Positions 1-7,357 of a DNA stretch of 64,000 nt are shown piece after piece (position 1 is the stretch's first letter; each line of letters starts with the position of its first letter). Origin of the DNA: Actinomadura sp. DC4. Lineage in GTDB: Bacteria; Actinomycetota; Actinomycetes; Streptosporangiales; Streptosporangiaceae. Below the pieces are notes generated by a model. It had not been told where the DNA came from, did no database searches, and worked only from the letters and a program-made list of their open reading frames with translations. Made by a program: the position numbers and the translations under genes. Where the stretch lies: the NCBI RefSeq assembly GCF_030406325.1, contig NZ_JAUEQY010000036.1:1-64000 (forward strand). Reading direction: 5' to 3'.

Positions 1-770
1 ACCGAGGCGACCGCGAGCACGGCGGCGACGCGCGCGCCGCCGAGGTCGAGCCCGGCGCCGGCCGCGCCGGCCGCGGCGAGGACCAGGGCGACGCCGCCGC
101 CGATGGTGCCGCCGCGACGCAGCGGCGAGGTCAGCCCGAGCGCGACGAGCACCAGGCCGGCCACGACGGCCAGACCGCCCCAGCGAATCCAGTGGCCCCA
201 GGCGTAGACGTCCGTCGCCGACCACAGGGCCAGGCCGCTCAGGGCACCGCCGCCGAGCGTGAGCGCCGTCCCGAGCGGCTCCCGCCAGGTCACGCCGAGC
301 GCCATGCCGGTGACGAGCAGCAGGAACGCGGCCGCCGCCACGACCGCCAGGCCGTCCGCTCCGGGGAGCCGGTGCCGCACGAGCAGACCGGCGGCCAGGC
401 CGAGCGCGACGACGCTGAACGTGGCGGTCCAGCGCCGGGCATGCGGTCCCCAGCGCCAGGCGTACCCGTCGAGGGCGTCGGCCACCACCTCGGGGACCTC
501 GTGCACCACGGGCGCCGGCAGCGGCTCGTCCGCCCGGATGAGCCGGAGCACCGACCCGTCGGGGATGCGCCGGCCGGCGAGGGTGGCGCTGCCGTCGAGC
601 ACCTCACCGGTCGCGGTGACCAGGTGGCGCAGGCGTGGCGGCCGCTCCACCCGGTCGCCGACGAGCTGGAGCACGTCGGGCATGAGCGCGCCGATCGGTT
701 CCTGGGCGGGCAGCACCGCGTCCACCCGCCGCTGGTCACCGATGATCGTGACCCGGCTCCACGAAGCCAC
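1..770 (-). CDS. eccD: Type VII secretion integral membrane protein EccD (partial, 3' end outside window)
   Basis: EccD forms the membrane channel core of ESX/type VII secretion systems. Reading the minus strand from a GTG at 770 gives an N-terminal ubiquitin-like (YukD-type) domain of about 85 residues starting SRVTIIGDQRRVDAVLP and containing DGSVLRLI. It is followed by a linker and then hydrophobic segments from about residue 125 onward, the usual EccD layout. The gene runs off the left edge after about 256 codons; full EccD proteins are about 450-500 residues with 11 membrane spans. The GTG is preceded by a purine-rich AAAGG. It lies 41 bp downstream of the TNT-like gene and reads as the fourth gene of a minus-strand operon with the two WXG100-like genes, which supports the assignment. 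Confidence 0.85.
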   Translation of the reverse strand, partial: MASWSRVTIIGDQRRVDAVLPAQEPIGALMPDVLQLVGDRVERPPRLRHLVTATGEVLDGSATLAGRRIPDGSVLRLIRADEPLPAPVVHEVPEVVADALDGYAWRWGPHARRWTATFSVVALGLAAGLLVRHRLPGADGLAVVAAAAFLLLVTGMALGVTWREPLGTALTLGGGALSGLALWSATDVYAWGHWIRWGGLAVVAGLVLVALGLTSPLRRGGTIGGGVALVLAAAGAAGAGLDLGGARVAAVLAVAS

Positions 771-811
771 TGGCCCGCCTTTCGTCGTTCTTCCGTCCTG
801 TTGGGGACGGG

Positions 812-1786
812 TCATCTGGGGACGGTCGTCACGGCGACGCGTCCGAGGTAGCCGTTGCGTAGCAGCCAGCGGACGGTCGGCAGCGCGGGCGGGTCGGCGA
901 ACAGGCTCGCGCCGAGCGTGAGGCGGACCCCGCCGCCCGGCGACACGAGCGAGGCGTTCGCCCGGAACGACCTGACCACCCGGTAGCGGTGGTAGTTCTT
1001 CGGCGTCTTGGGGTTCACGGTCGCCCGTACGGACCTGGGCTGTCCGCGCTCGCCGAACGGGGTGCCGTCCGGGGACAGCGTCGCCCCGCTCTCCTGGCCG
1101 AAGGCGTCCACGAGACGGCCGGGGTCCAGGGGATAGGCGACGGGCGCGCCGCCGCTCTGCGCGATCTTGTTCTTGGCGTCCTGGACGAGCGCGGCGGTCA
1201 GCGCCGTGGCCTGCTGTTCCTGCGCCGCGGTGAGCCGGGCCGGCGGCGTCTCCCGGATGACGAGTTCGGCGTACAGCCACCGGCACGCCTCGTCCTCGGT
1301 GCCGAACTCACCGCCGATGCGGCCCTGCCGGCCCTCGACGGTCCCGCCCGTGAAGCCGGTCTCGGTCTTGGCCAGCAGGTAGTAGCTCGACGCGCGCGCC
1401 GGCTGCCCGGGCAGGACGTAGAGCGAGGCCGGCACATCCGCCTGGCCGAGGGCCTCGCGGAGCATGGGGAGCGTGACCTGCGCGCCCACCCAGGCGGCCG
1501 GGATCGACACCTCGGCGCCCTCGGGCGCGGAGGTGGTCGGGGAGGTCGCGGGCTGCGCCTGGGCCTGCTGCTGCTTCTTCTGCTTCAGCAACTGGGTCTT
1601 GACGAGCGACCAGCCGACGCAGCCCGCGCACACGACCGCAGCGACGCACAGCCCGATGAGGATCTTGTTGATGCTCTCGTCGAGCGTGCGGCGAGCGCGC
1701 TGCCGTCCGAACAGCAGGGCGTCGCGGAGCCGGCGGCGGCGTACCGCCACCGACTCCAGAAGCTGCGTGTCGTAGTCTCGGGCCAC
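812..1786 (-). CDS. Membrane-anchored TNT-domain-like protein of the T7SS locus
   Basis: The protein has 324 residues: a basic N-terminus, one membrane span (about residues 43-62), a Gln/Pro/Ser linker, and a C-terminal region (about 222-318) resembling the TNT domain, the NAD+ glycohydrolase of tuberculosis necrotizing toxin. Recognisable family blocks are LVDAFG, TLSPDGTPFGER (236-247), YHRYRVV (265-271), PGGGVRL (283-289) and LLRNGYL. In TNT proteins the glycine block is normally GGG(I/V)Q with a catalytic Gln; here that position is Arg288. The domain may therefore be catalytically dead or altered. It lies between a WXG100-like gene and eccD in one operon, so a role at or with the secretion machine is likely. 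The TNT match is from memory of the family pattern, not a search. Confidence 0.6.
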   Translation of the reverse strand: MARDYDTQLLESVAVRRRRLRDALLFGRQRARRTLDESINKILIGLCVAAVVCAGCVGWSLVKTQLLKQKKQQQAQAQPATSPTTSAPEGAEVSIPAAWVGAQVTLPMLREALGQADVPASLYVLPGQPARASSYYLLAKTETGFTGGTVEGRQGRIGGEFGTEDEACRWLYAELVIRETPPARLTAAQEQQATALTAALVQDAKNKIAQSGGAPVAYPLDPGRLVDAFGQESGATLSPDGTPFGERGQPRSVRATVNPKTPKNYHRYRVVRSFRANASLVSPGGGVRLTLGASLFADPPALPTVRWLLRNGYLGRVAVTTVPR

Positions 1787-1819
1787 TCGCGTCCCCCCGG
1801 CCTGCGCGTGCCGCCGGTG

Positions 1820-2125
1820 TCAGATCGCCTCGACCGCCGCGCTCGCCTTGCCGAGCGTGGTCTGCGCGGTGCCGTCGTTGGCCTCGAGCGTGCCCTTGAC
1901 CAGCCGGATGATCTCCCGGACCTCATTCGCGGCGTTGTGCCACTTGAGCTCCTTGGCGCTGTACCGGTCCGAGACCCCGGTGGCCTCGAAGTCGGACATC
2001 GCGGTCGAGACGTCGGTGTCGTGCTGGCCGATCAGGGTCTCGAGGCGGCCGATGATGACGTGGATGTTGGTCTGCGCCTCCTGCGAGGCCCCCGTGTCGT
2101 AGCTGCGCCGTCCATTTCCGCTCAT
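1820..2125 (-). CDS. WXG100/ESAT-6-like small secreted protein
   Basis: A 101-residue, all-helical protein of ESAT-6 size, starting MSGNGRRSYDTGASQEAQTN. The ATG at 2125 follows a clear ribosome binding site (GAGGGG). The two helical halves (about 15-45 and 58-98) are joined by a turn near TGVSDRYS, where WXG100 proteins normally carry Trp-X-Gly; that motif is absent. It begins 14 bp after the previous small gene and precedes the TNT-like gene, so the pair probably forms an EsxA/EsxB-type heterodimer exported by the system whose eccD lies downstream. Assignment rests on size, helicity and locus rather than on a diagnostic motif. Confidence 0.7.
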   Translation of the reverse strand: MSGNGRRSYDTGASQEAQTNIHVIIGRLETLIGQHDTDVSTAMSDFEATGVSDRYSAKELKWHNAANEVREIIRLVKGTLEANDGTAQTTLGKASAAVEAI

Positions 2126-2139
2126 TTCGGTCCCCTCGC

Positions 2140-2481
2140 TCAGGCGCCGGTACGGAACTTGGCGGCGTCGAAGTTGGCCGAGCTCATCCGTGACTGGGCG
2201 TCGTCGGCCATCGTCTGGTCGCCCGTGGAGAAGGCCTTCTCCATGCCGAACTGGCCCGTATTGACCGACCCGAGCCCGGCATTGAGGTCCGCCGTAATTT
2301 GGTCGGCGTGCGCCTTGAAATTGTCGAAGGCCGCCTTGCCTGCGCCGTCGAACTTGCCCGCGAGAGGCTCCGCCGCCTGGATCAACTGCTTCACGAGAGT
2401 GCCCAGCTCCTGCGTCGATCCTTGGGTCCCCCGCGCCAGGGTGACCAGCGTGTGCTGCCCGTGGTCCCATCGCCCTGACAT
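2140..2481 (-). CDS. WXG100/ESAT-6-like small secreted protein (first gene of T7SS operon)
   Basis: The protein has 113 residues and looks fully helical. The central turn FDGAGKAAFDNFK replaces the usual WXG-x-A-xxF pattern (Phe-Asp-Gly for Trp-X-Gly), which still resembles WXG100 proteins. The C-terminal tail MADDAQSRMSSANFDAAKF may hold the export signal. The ATG at 2481 follows AGGTGAGG at good spacing. As the promoter-proximal gene, facing away from the toxin operon that starts near 2727, it is the likely partner of the next gene. Name by family likeness only. Confidence 0.7.
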   Translation of the reverse strand: MSGRWDHGQHTLVTLARGTQGSTQELGTLVKQLIQAAEPLAGKFDGAGKAAFDNFKAHADQITADLNAGLGSVNTGQFGMEKAFSTGDQTMADDAQSRMSSANFDAAKFRTGA

Positions 2482-2654
2482 GTCCTCACCTGCCCACTGA
2501 GTCGTCTTTCATGATCGAATTCGTGTCGGCACCTCTTTGGAACACAGATGTGCGACAGGCCGGTTCGGTTCCCCGCATTGAGATCCGCGCCGGTATATTT
2601 CTCCGTTGGTCTGACAGTGTGTGTCATAGAATAAGCTCATCTTCCTCGACTCCG

Positions 2655-2678
2655 CCGGAACCATTGCTGGTTCCGGCA
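2655..2678. repeat. Perfect inverted repeat in the divergent T7SS promoter region
   Basis: GCCGGAACCA and its exact complement TGGTTCCGGC flank a TTGC loop, in the 245-bp gap between the minus-strand WXG100 operon and the plus-strand toxin operon. No T-run follows. The gap is visibly more AT-rich than the genes around it. The element could be an operator shared by both operons or a hairpin in the leader of the plus-strand mRNA; the sequence does not decide. Confidence 0.5.
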
Positions 2679-2726
2679 CATCCAAATAGCTCCAGGAAGC
2701 GACGCGGATCGACGTTAGGCCAGGTC

Positions 2727-3035
2727 ATGAAGTTCGAGATCGTCGAGCAGTACCAGCGGGGAACGCTGTACGGCGATAATCCTGGGTCCGACAATTCAAT
2801 GACCGAAAACCAGGCATCGGCCGACCCTTTTCAGGATCTCGTGATCGGGGCGGCCCGGCTGGTCTCCGGCGTCCAGGCGGAGGCGCGGCGGATCGACGAC
2901 TGCGTGGCGGAGGCGGCCGATCTCGCCGCCCTGTCCGCCGTGGCCAGGGCCGGGCCGACGACCGCGGCGCGCCCGCCGGCGAGCTTCCGCGCGGCCCGGT
3001 TCGGCGGCCGGCCGACCAGACGAGGACTCTCATGA
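2727..3035 (+). CDS. Small hypothetical protein opening the T7SS toxin operon
   Basis: A protein of up to 102 residues without recognised domain. Residues 25-75 are helix-prone (MTENQASADPFQDLVIGA onward) and the tail is Arg/Ala/Pro rich. Two starts are possible: ATG at 2727 with a weak AGG upstream, or ATG at 2799 with no ribosome binding site. The stop overlaps the next start as ATGA, implying translational coupling with the DUF6507-like gene. By position it may be an export partner or chaperone of the downstream toxin, but nothing in the sequence shows this. Confidence 0.5.
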   Translation: MKFEIVEQYQRGTLYGDNPGSDNSMTENQASADPFQDLVIGAARLVSGVQAEARRIDDCVAEAADLAALSAVARAGPTTAARPPASFRAARFGGRPTRRGLS

Positions 3036-3364
3036 GCGGATGGAGAATCGACCCTCCCGGGGTCAAGAGCGTCGTGACCAAGGTCGGCGGCCACGTCACC
3101 GACGGGCACGGCGGCGGCGACACTCTCGAGCACCATTTCGCGGACTTCGGCGTCCATCTCCAGAACGCCGGCACGGGGACGGCGAGCTCGCCGATCAACA
3201 CCGCGCTGAAGGAGTTCGTCGAGCACTACACGCCGACCCTCAAGGGGATGGCGACCAAGACGGGCAGCTGCGTCAAGGGCGCGGTCGACGCGACCAAGGC
3301 CTACATCCAGGGTGATCTTGAAATGGCCGCCGAGGCGCAGAGAAAAGCGGTCCAGGCGCAGTAG
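3032..3364 (+). CDS. Small helical T7SS-associated protein (DUF6507-like)
   Basis: The protein has 110 residues and begins MSGWRIDPPGVKSVVTKVGG. It ends with an alanine-rich helix containing AYIQGDLEMAAEAQRKA. This start (MSGW-I-P-GV) and the end pattern resemble the DUF6507 family as I recall it: small WXG100-sized proteins found beside ESX substrates in actinomycetes. The start overlaps the previous stop, and the toxin gene begins 32 bp later. The likely role is pairing with or helping export of the large toxin; that is inference from order. Confidence 0.6.
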   Translation: MSGWRIDPPGVKSVVTKVGGHVTDGHGGGDTLEHHFADFGVHLQNAGTGTASSPINTALKEFVEHYTPTLKGMATKTGSCVKGAVDATKAYIQGDLEMAAEAQRKAVQAQ

Positions 3365-3396
3365 GTCTTTCTCGTACGGGGCCTTGGGGGTAGATC

Positions 3397-5694
3397 GTGA
3401 GTGACGTAATCGATCCGAACGCGATCCCGATTCCGGACGTCGATCCGGAGCAGGTGGACACGGCGGGGAAGGCCATCAAGACCGATGGCGTGCACATCGC
3501 GCAGACCGGTCACGACATCGACACCGACTGGCAGGGGCTGAAGCAGTTCTACCATTCGCCGGAGGCGGACTTACTCTTCGCCAAGACCAAACCGGTGGCG
3601 ACGGCCGGCGACAGCATCAAGGTGCCGACGCAGACCGCGGGCGACGCTTTGATCACTTTCGCGGAGACGGCCAAAAAGCTCGTCGCCGACCTCAAGGGTC
3701 TGAAGACGAAGGCCGAGGCGTTCCGTAAGAAGATCGACGGGGACGACGACTGGCGCGAGGACGAGGACAAGGTCAACGAGCACAACAACCTCAACAACGA
3801 CATCCTCGCCAAGCTCGTCGCCTATCAGGCGGCCGAACGCGACTGCGCCAACAAGATCACTGGGCTCTTCGGCGGAACGCACTTCATCGGCACCGACCCG
3901 ACGAAGGACCATCAGCTGATCAAGCTGGGGGAAAAGGCCTACGGCCTGTCCGAGCCGATCAAGGACATCGAGACGCCGTGGGCCAAGCCGCAGCAGTACG
4001 ACGCCCCTTGGTACGAGGACGTCTGGAACGGCGTCAAGGACTTCGGCGTCGGCATCGCCCAGGACGTGTCATCGCTGGTCGGCTTCTACGGCGCGGACGG
4101 CTGGGGCTGGCAGGGCTGGGACGGCCTGGGGGAGAACTGGGAGGCGCTCGCCGGGGGCATCGTCGGCCTGGTCGGCTTCTACGGCCCCGACGGGTGGGGC
4201 TGGCAGGGCTGGGACAACGTCGGCGACAACTGGCTGAACCTCGTGAACGGGTTCGTGCCCTACCGCGAGTGGGACGGCGGCAACGGCGCGGGTTACGTCA
4301 TCACCCAGAGCGTGCTCAACATCGGCTCCTGCTTCGTCGGCGCCGGCATCGTCAAGGGCCTGGTCCGCGTGGGCCGGGCCGGCCGTACGCTCGAGGCGGT
4401 CGAAGGAGCCGGCGCGGTGTCCAAGGCCGGCTTCCTCGGCCGTGAGTTCCTCGCCGGCTTCAAGAGCGCCTTCAAGATGCCGAGCGTCGCGGACCTCAAG
4501 GCGTCGCTGGACAACATCAAGCTCAAGATCGATGACCTGCGCGGCATCGAGCGGACGGTCGACGACGCCGAGAATCTCCACGACCCGGCCGGTGACCTTC
4601 CGGATCAGGACGTACCGGACAACGACCTGCCCGACCGCGACCCGGCACACGTGGGCGGCACCGACGACCCGGGCGCGGGCGGAACCGGCGACCACGGCGG
4701 CGGGGACCATGGGGGCGGGGAGCACGACGGCCCCGGCCAGCCGGGCGACCACGACGGTCCCGCTGATCCGGGCGGGCAGCACGACCTCGGTGGCCAGCAC
4801 GATCCCGGTGGCCAGCACGATCCCGGTGGTCAGCACGATCCGGGTGGGCAACACGACCCGGCGGATCCGGGCAAGGACCATGATCCCGGCACGCCCGACC
4901 CCGATGAGGCCAAGAAGCTCGCCAAGGCGGACAAGCTCGAGGACGGCCTGCGGGACGGGGGCCTCACGGACGACCAGATCGACCGGCTACGAGGCGACCT
5001 GCCCCGTGACAGCCGCCAGTGGCAGCGGCTCGCCTCGGCGCTGCAGCAGGGTTTCGGGAAGAAGGTCAAGGGACTGCTGCATCCCAAGGCCGTGGAGTTC
5101 GCCCTGGACGACGGGCACACCACGAACCCCGAGACGTTCGCGCACCGGTACGAGTACTTCAAGGCGCGCTTCGACGAGCTGCAGGCCCAGGTCACCAAGG
5201 AGGTCAGGGGCGGGCTCAAGCTCGGCAACAAGAGCATCGCGCAGGAGGCCGCCGAGCGGCTGGGCGACCTGGACCTGAAGGCCGACCTCAAGGCCGACAT
5301 CGACGCCGTCCACGCCGAACGCCCCCATCCGGCGTCGGTCGACCCGGACCTGCCCGGGCCGGACCTCGAAGCGGCGGTGCGCGGCAAGGCCGGCGACATC
5401 GACATGGGTTCGGACACCTCGGCCGCGTACCACGTGCGCAAGCACCTTGACGAGATTCCTCCGGACGAGATCACCGGCAACCCGACCCGCGACTACTTCG
5501 ACAGCGCCGAGCGGACCATCCACGACGGCGAGGTCTGGAAGCGAGAGCCGCTGGAGGGCGGCGGCGAGCGCCTCATCTTCCGCCGCGACGTGGTGGACGC
5601 GAACGGAAACCCCAAGCAGCTGGAAGCCATCGTCATCGCCAGGCCGGATGGGAAACTGATTATGACCACGTTCGGCAACGCGAAGGCGAAGTGA
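3397..5694 (+). CDS. Large T7SS-associated candidate polymorphic toxin
   Basis: The protein has 765 residues. In order: a helical N-terminal region (about 1-190) of the kind that targets proteins to type VII secretion; a Trp-rich tandem repeat (227-288); a hydrophobic stretch (about 299-330); a low-complexity Asp/Gly/His linker (about 395-510) with five GGQHDP units; a charged helical part (about 515-650); and a C-terminal domain (about 672-765) with AAYHVRKH, AERTIHDG, RLIFRR and IMTTFG. That final pattern resembles small RNase-type (BECR-fold) toxin tips, with His679, Lys682 and His683 as candidate catalytic residues. The domain is not recognised with certainty. GTG start at 3397 after GGGGG. 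The gene overlaps the following putative immunity gene by GTGA. Confidence 0.7.
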   Translation: MSDVIDPNAIPIPDVDPEQVDTAGKAIKTDGVHIAQTGHDIDTDWQGLKQFYHSPEADLLFAKTKPVATAGDSIKVPTQTAGDALITFAETAKKLVADLKGLKTKAEAFRKKIDGDDDWREDEDKVNEHNNLNNDILAKLVAYQAAERDCANKITGLFGGTHFIGTDPTKDHQLIKLGEKAYGLSEPIKDIETPWAKPQQYDAPWYEDVWNGVKDFGVGIAQDVSSLVGFYGADGWGWQGWDGLGENWEALAGGIVGLVGFYGPDGWGWQGWDNVGDNWLNLVNGFVPYREWDGGNGAGYVITQSVLNIGSCFVGAGIVKGLVRVGRAGRTLEAVEGAGAVSKAGFLGREFLAGFKSAFKMPSVADLKASLDNIKLKIDDLRGIERTVDDAENLHDPAGDLPDQDVPDNDLPDRDPAHVGGTDDPGAGGTGDHGGGDHGGGEHDGPGQPGDHDGPADPGGQHDLGGQHDPGGQHDPGGQHDPGGQHDPADPGKDHDPGTPDPDEAKKLAKADKLEDGLRDGGLTDDQIDRLRGDLPRDSRQWQRLASALQQGFGKKVKGLLHPKAVEFALDDGHTTNPETFAHRYEYFKARFDELQAQVTKEVRGGLKLGNKSIAQEAAERLGDLDLKADLKADIDAVHAERPHPASVDPDLPGPDLEAAVRGKAGDIDMGSDTSAAYHVRKHLDEIPPDEITGNPTRDYFDSAERTIHDGEVWKREPLEGGGERLIFRRDVVDANGNPKQLEAIVIARPDGKLIMTTFGNAKAK
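4075..4260 (+). repeat. Two 93-bp tandem repeats coding a Trp-rich 31-residue unit
   Basis: Each unit starts LVGFYG(A/P)DGWGWQGWD and ends about 15 residues after a conserved (E/D)NW. The units are residues 227-257 and 258-288 of the toxin-like protein. The first 16 residues of each differ at one position only; the second halves have drifted. Confidence 0.9.
4771..4860 (+). repeat. Five 18-bp tandem repeats coding GGQHD(P/L)
   Basis: Five in-frame copies of an 18-bp unit encode GGQHDL followed by four GGQHDP, inside a wider Asp/Gly/His-rich linker. This is a likely site of slippage-driven length variation and separates the N-terminal delivery part from the C-terminal toxin part. Confidence 0.9.
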
Positions 5695-6248
5695 CGATGG
5701 GGTCCAGTGACGGCCCGTCGGCGGAGAGGGTCATGCGGGGGATCGTGTCCGGGCTGGAGAAGGCCGCCCCGGGCCCGCCGAACGGGAACCTTCTCGTCCG
5801 CGACGCGATTGAGGGCCTGCTGACGCTGCGGGGGCTGATCGCCCGCGGTGAGGGGCCGGACGCCGGCGAACTGGCGCGCTTCCGCGAGCGGTTGGTCGAG
5901 TTGCTGGGGAGCGGAGAGAACCCAGGTCAGTTCGGGTGGTTTCTCGGGAGTGTGCTGGTGAAGGCGCAGAAGGGCCGCTTCGACGGGTATGAGCCTGCCG
6001 TGCGGGGCCGCTCGGGACTGCAGATCCTGCGGGAGGACTTCGCCGGCGACCTGTTCGACGAATCGACCCTGGCGATCCTGGAGGAGATCGACGAAGAGCT
6101 GGCCGACGCGGCCGAAGAGGCTCCGCCGATCCTGGACGTGCCCTCGTGGATACCGGAGTCGCACTGGTGGTGGCGGGCGCCGAAACGGACCGACATGAGC
6201 GAAGAGGAACGGCTGCACCGCCTGTACGGCGGGGAGCTCGATGACTGA
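5691..6248 (+). CDS. Putative immunity protein for the adjacent toxin
   Basis: An acidic, soluble protein of 185 residues with no signal peptide, as expected of a cytosolic antitoxin. GTG at 5691 overlaps the toxin stop (GTGA); ATG at 5697 is an alternative start two codons on. The C-terminal part, EEIDEELADAAEEAP then SWIPESHWWWRAPK, resembles the end of the next gene. Immediate coupling to a toxin C-terminus is the main reason for the immunity call; no known immunity family is recognised. Confidence 0.5.
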   Translation: MTMGSSDGPSAERVMRGIVSGLEKAAPGPPNGNLLVRDAIEGLLTLRGLIARGEGPDAGELARFRERLVELLGSGENPGQFGWFLGSVLVKAQKGRFDGYEPAVRGRSGLQILREDFAGDLFDESTLAILEEIDEELADAAEEAPPILDVPSWIPESHWWWRAPKRTDMSEEERLHRLYGGELDD

Positions 6249-6265
6249 CGGGGGAGCGCGAGGCG

Positions 6266-7192
6266 ATGAGTGACGGGCCCGAGCCGGAGCGGATCGCCGC
6301 GGAGCGGCTGCTGGCCGATCCAGGCCTCATACGGGACCGGCTGGCGGCCGATCTGGCGGAGATCACCGCGATGGGCCGTACGGGCGTGCGGGTCGAACCG
6401 GACACGGACGCGGTGACGACACTGCGGGCGAGCGCGGACCGGCTGGCGTTCCGGTCGTCCGTCGAGGCGGCGACGCTCTCGCTGCGGCGCCTGCGCGAGC
6501 TGCCGGTGGCCGAGCGGGGGAGCGGTTCGCCGATCGGCCCGTACCACGCGGCGGCCTCGGCGACCGTCGCGCACGGCGGGGCGACCGTCACTTCGCCTGG
6601 GCGGCTGGTGTTCCGGCGCGGGGCGGCCGAGGTCGCCCGTACGACGGTGCTGCTGGAGACGGTGGTCGAGATCGACGCCGACGACGGCCGGGCGTGGCTG
6701 GAGTCGTTCGGGTGGCCGGAGTCGAGCGACCGGCCGGTCTGGGACTTCGGTGGTTCGGGCGGCGAATATCTGGACCAGGCGGAGAGCGACGCGGGTTCCG
6801 GCATGCCGTTCGACCGCGTCATGGCGATGGTCCTGGGCGCCACGGTGGCCGGTTTCGATCCGGCCGCCGCGCGGGAGCAGCGTGTACGGATCGCCGAGGC
6901 GGTCGCCGCGCGCAGTGGGGAGCTGGCGGCGTACGTGGCGGACGCCGAGTCGTACGCGCTCGCCGTACGGGCGAACGGGTGGTTCGGGGCCTGCCTGTAC
7001 CGCTCGGCGCTGGAGGCGCTGTTCGAGGGCTTCCTCGGCGGTGCGGCCTTCGACCTGGTGGACATGGACGAGATCGATGAGATCGACGAGGCGCTCAGGG
7101 AGGCGGCCGAGGACACCGACCCGATCCCGCCCGGCGCCGTACCGAAGGGCATGCCGTCCCACTACGGGTGGTGGACCCCGAAGGCGCCGTGA
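6266..7192 (+). CDS. Hypothetical protein, C-terminal relative of the preceding putative immunity protein
   Basis: An acidic protein of 308 residues, ATG at 6266 after GGGGAG. The last 60 or so residues (GWF..., DEIDEIDEALREAAED, GMPSHYGWWTPKAP) align with the end of the preceding 185-residue protein, so the two share a domain. The N-terminal 220 residues are unfamiliar. It may be a second immunity protein or an adaptor acting with the first. It is the last gene before a 165-bp gap ahead of the MinD-like ATPase gene. Confidence 0.5.
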   Translation: MSDGPEPERIAAERLLADPGLIRDRLAADLAEITAMGRTGVRVEPDTDAVTTLRASADRLAFRSSVEAATLSLRRLRELPVAERGSGSPIGPYHAAASATVAHGGATVTSPGRLVFRRGAAEVARTTVLLETVVEIDADDGRAWLESFGWPESSDRPVWDFGGSGGEYLDQAESDAGSGMPFDRVMAMVLGATVAGFDPAAAREQRVRIAEAVAARSGELAAYVADAESYALAVRANGWFGACLYRSALEALFEGFLGGAAFDLVDMDEIDEIDEALREAAEDTDPIPPGAVPKGMPSHYGWWTPKAP

Positions 7193-7357
7193 GCATGACG
7201 CGTACGGGCATGGTGCCCGTCGGCACGGCCGCTTACCATCACAGTCACGCGGCGGAAGGGACCCCGTTGAACGCGCACCGACTCCGCCCGCCGGCCCGGA
7301 GCCACCTGCGCGAGTTACGGTTCCGCCCGGCCTGCGAGGGCAGGTGAGGTGACCGAC

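Noticed and set aside
2511-2726. Upstream extension of the first toxin-operon gene
   Set aside because: The frame is open but the extra residues are low in coding character, cross the inverted repeat, and no ribosome binding site precedes 2511.
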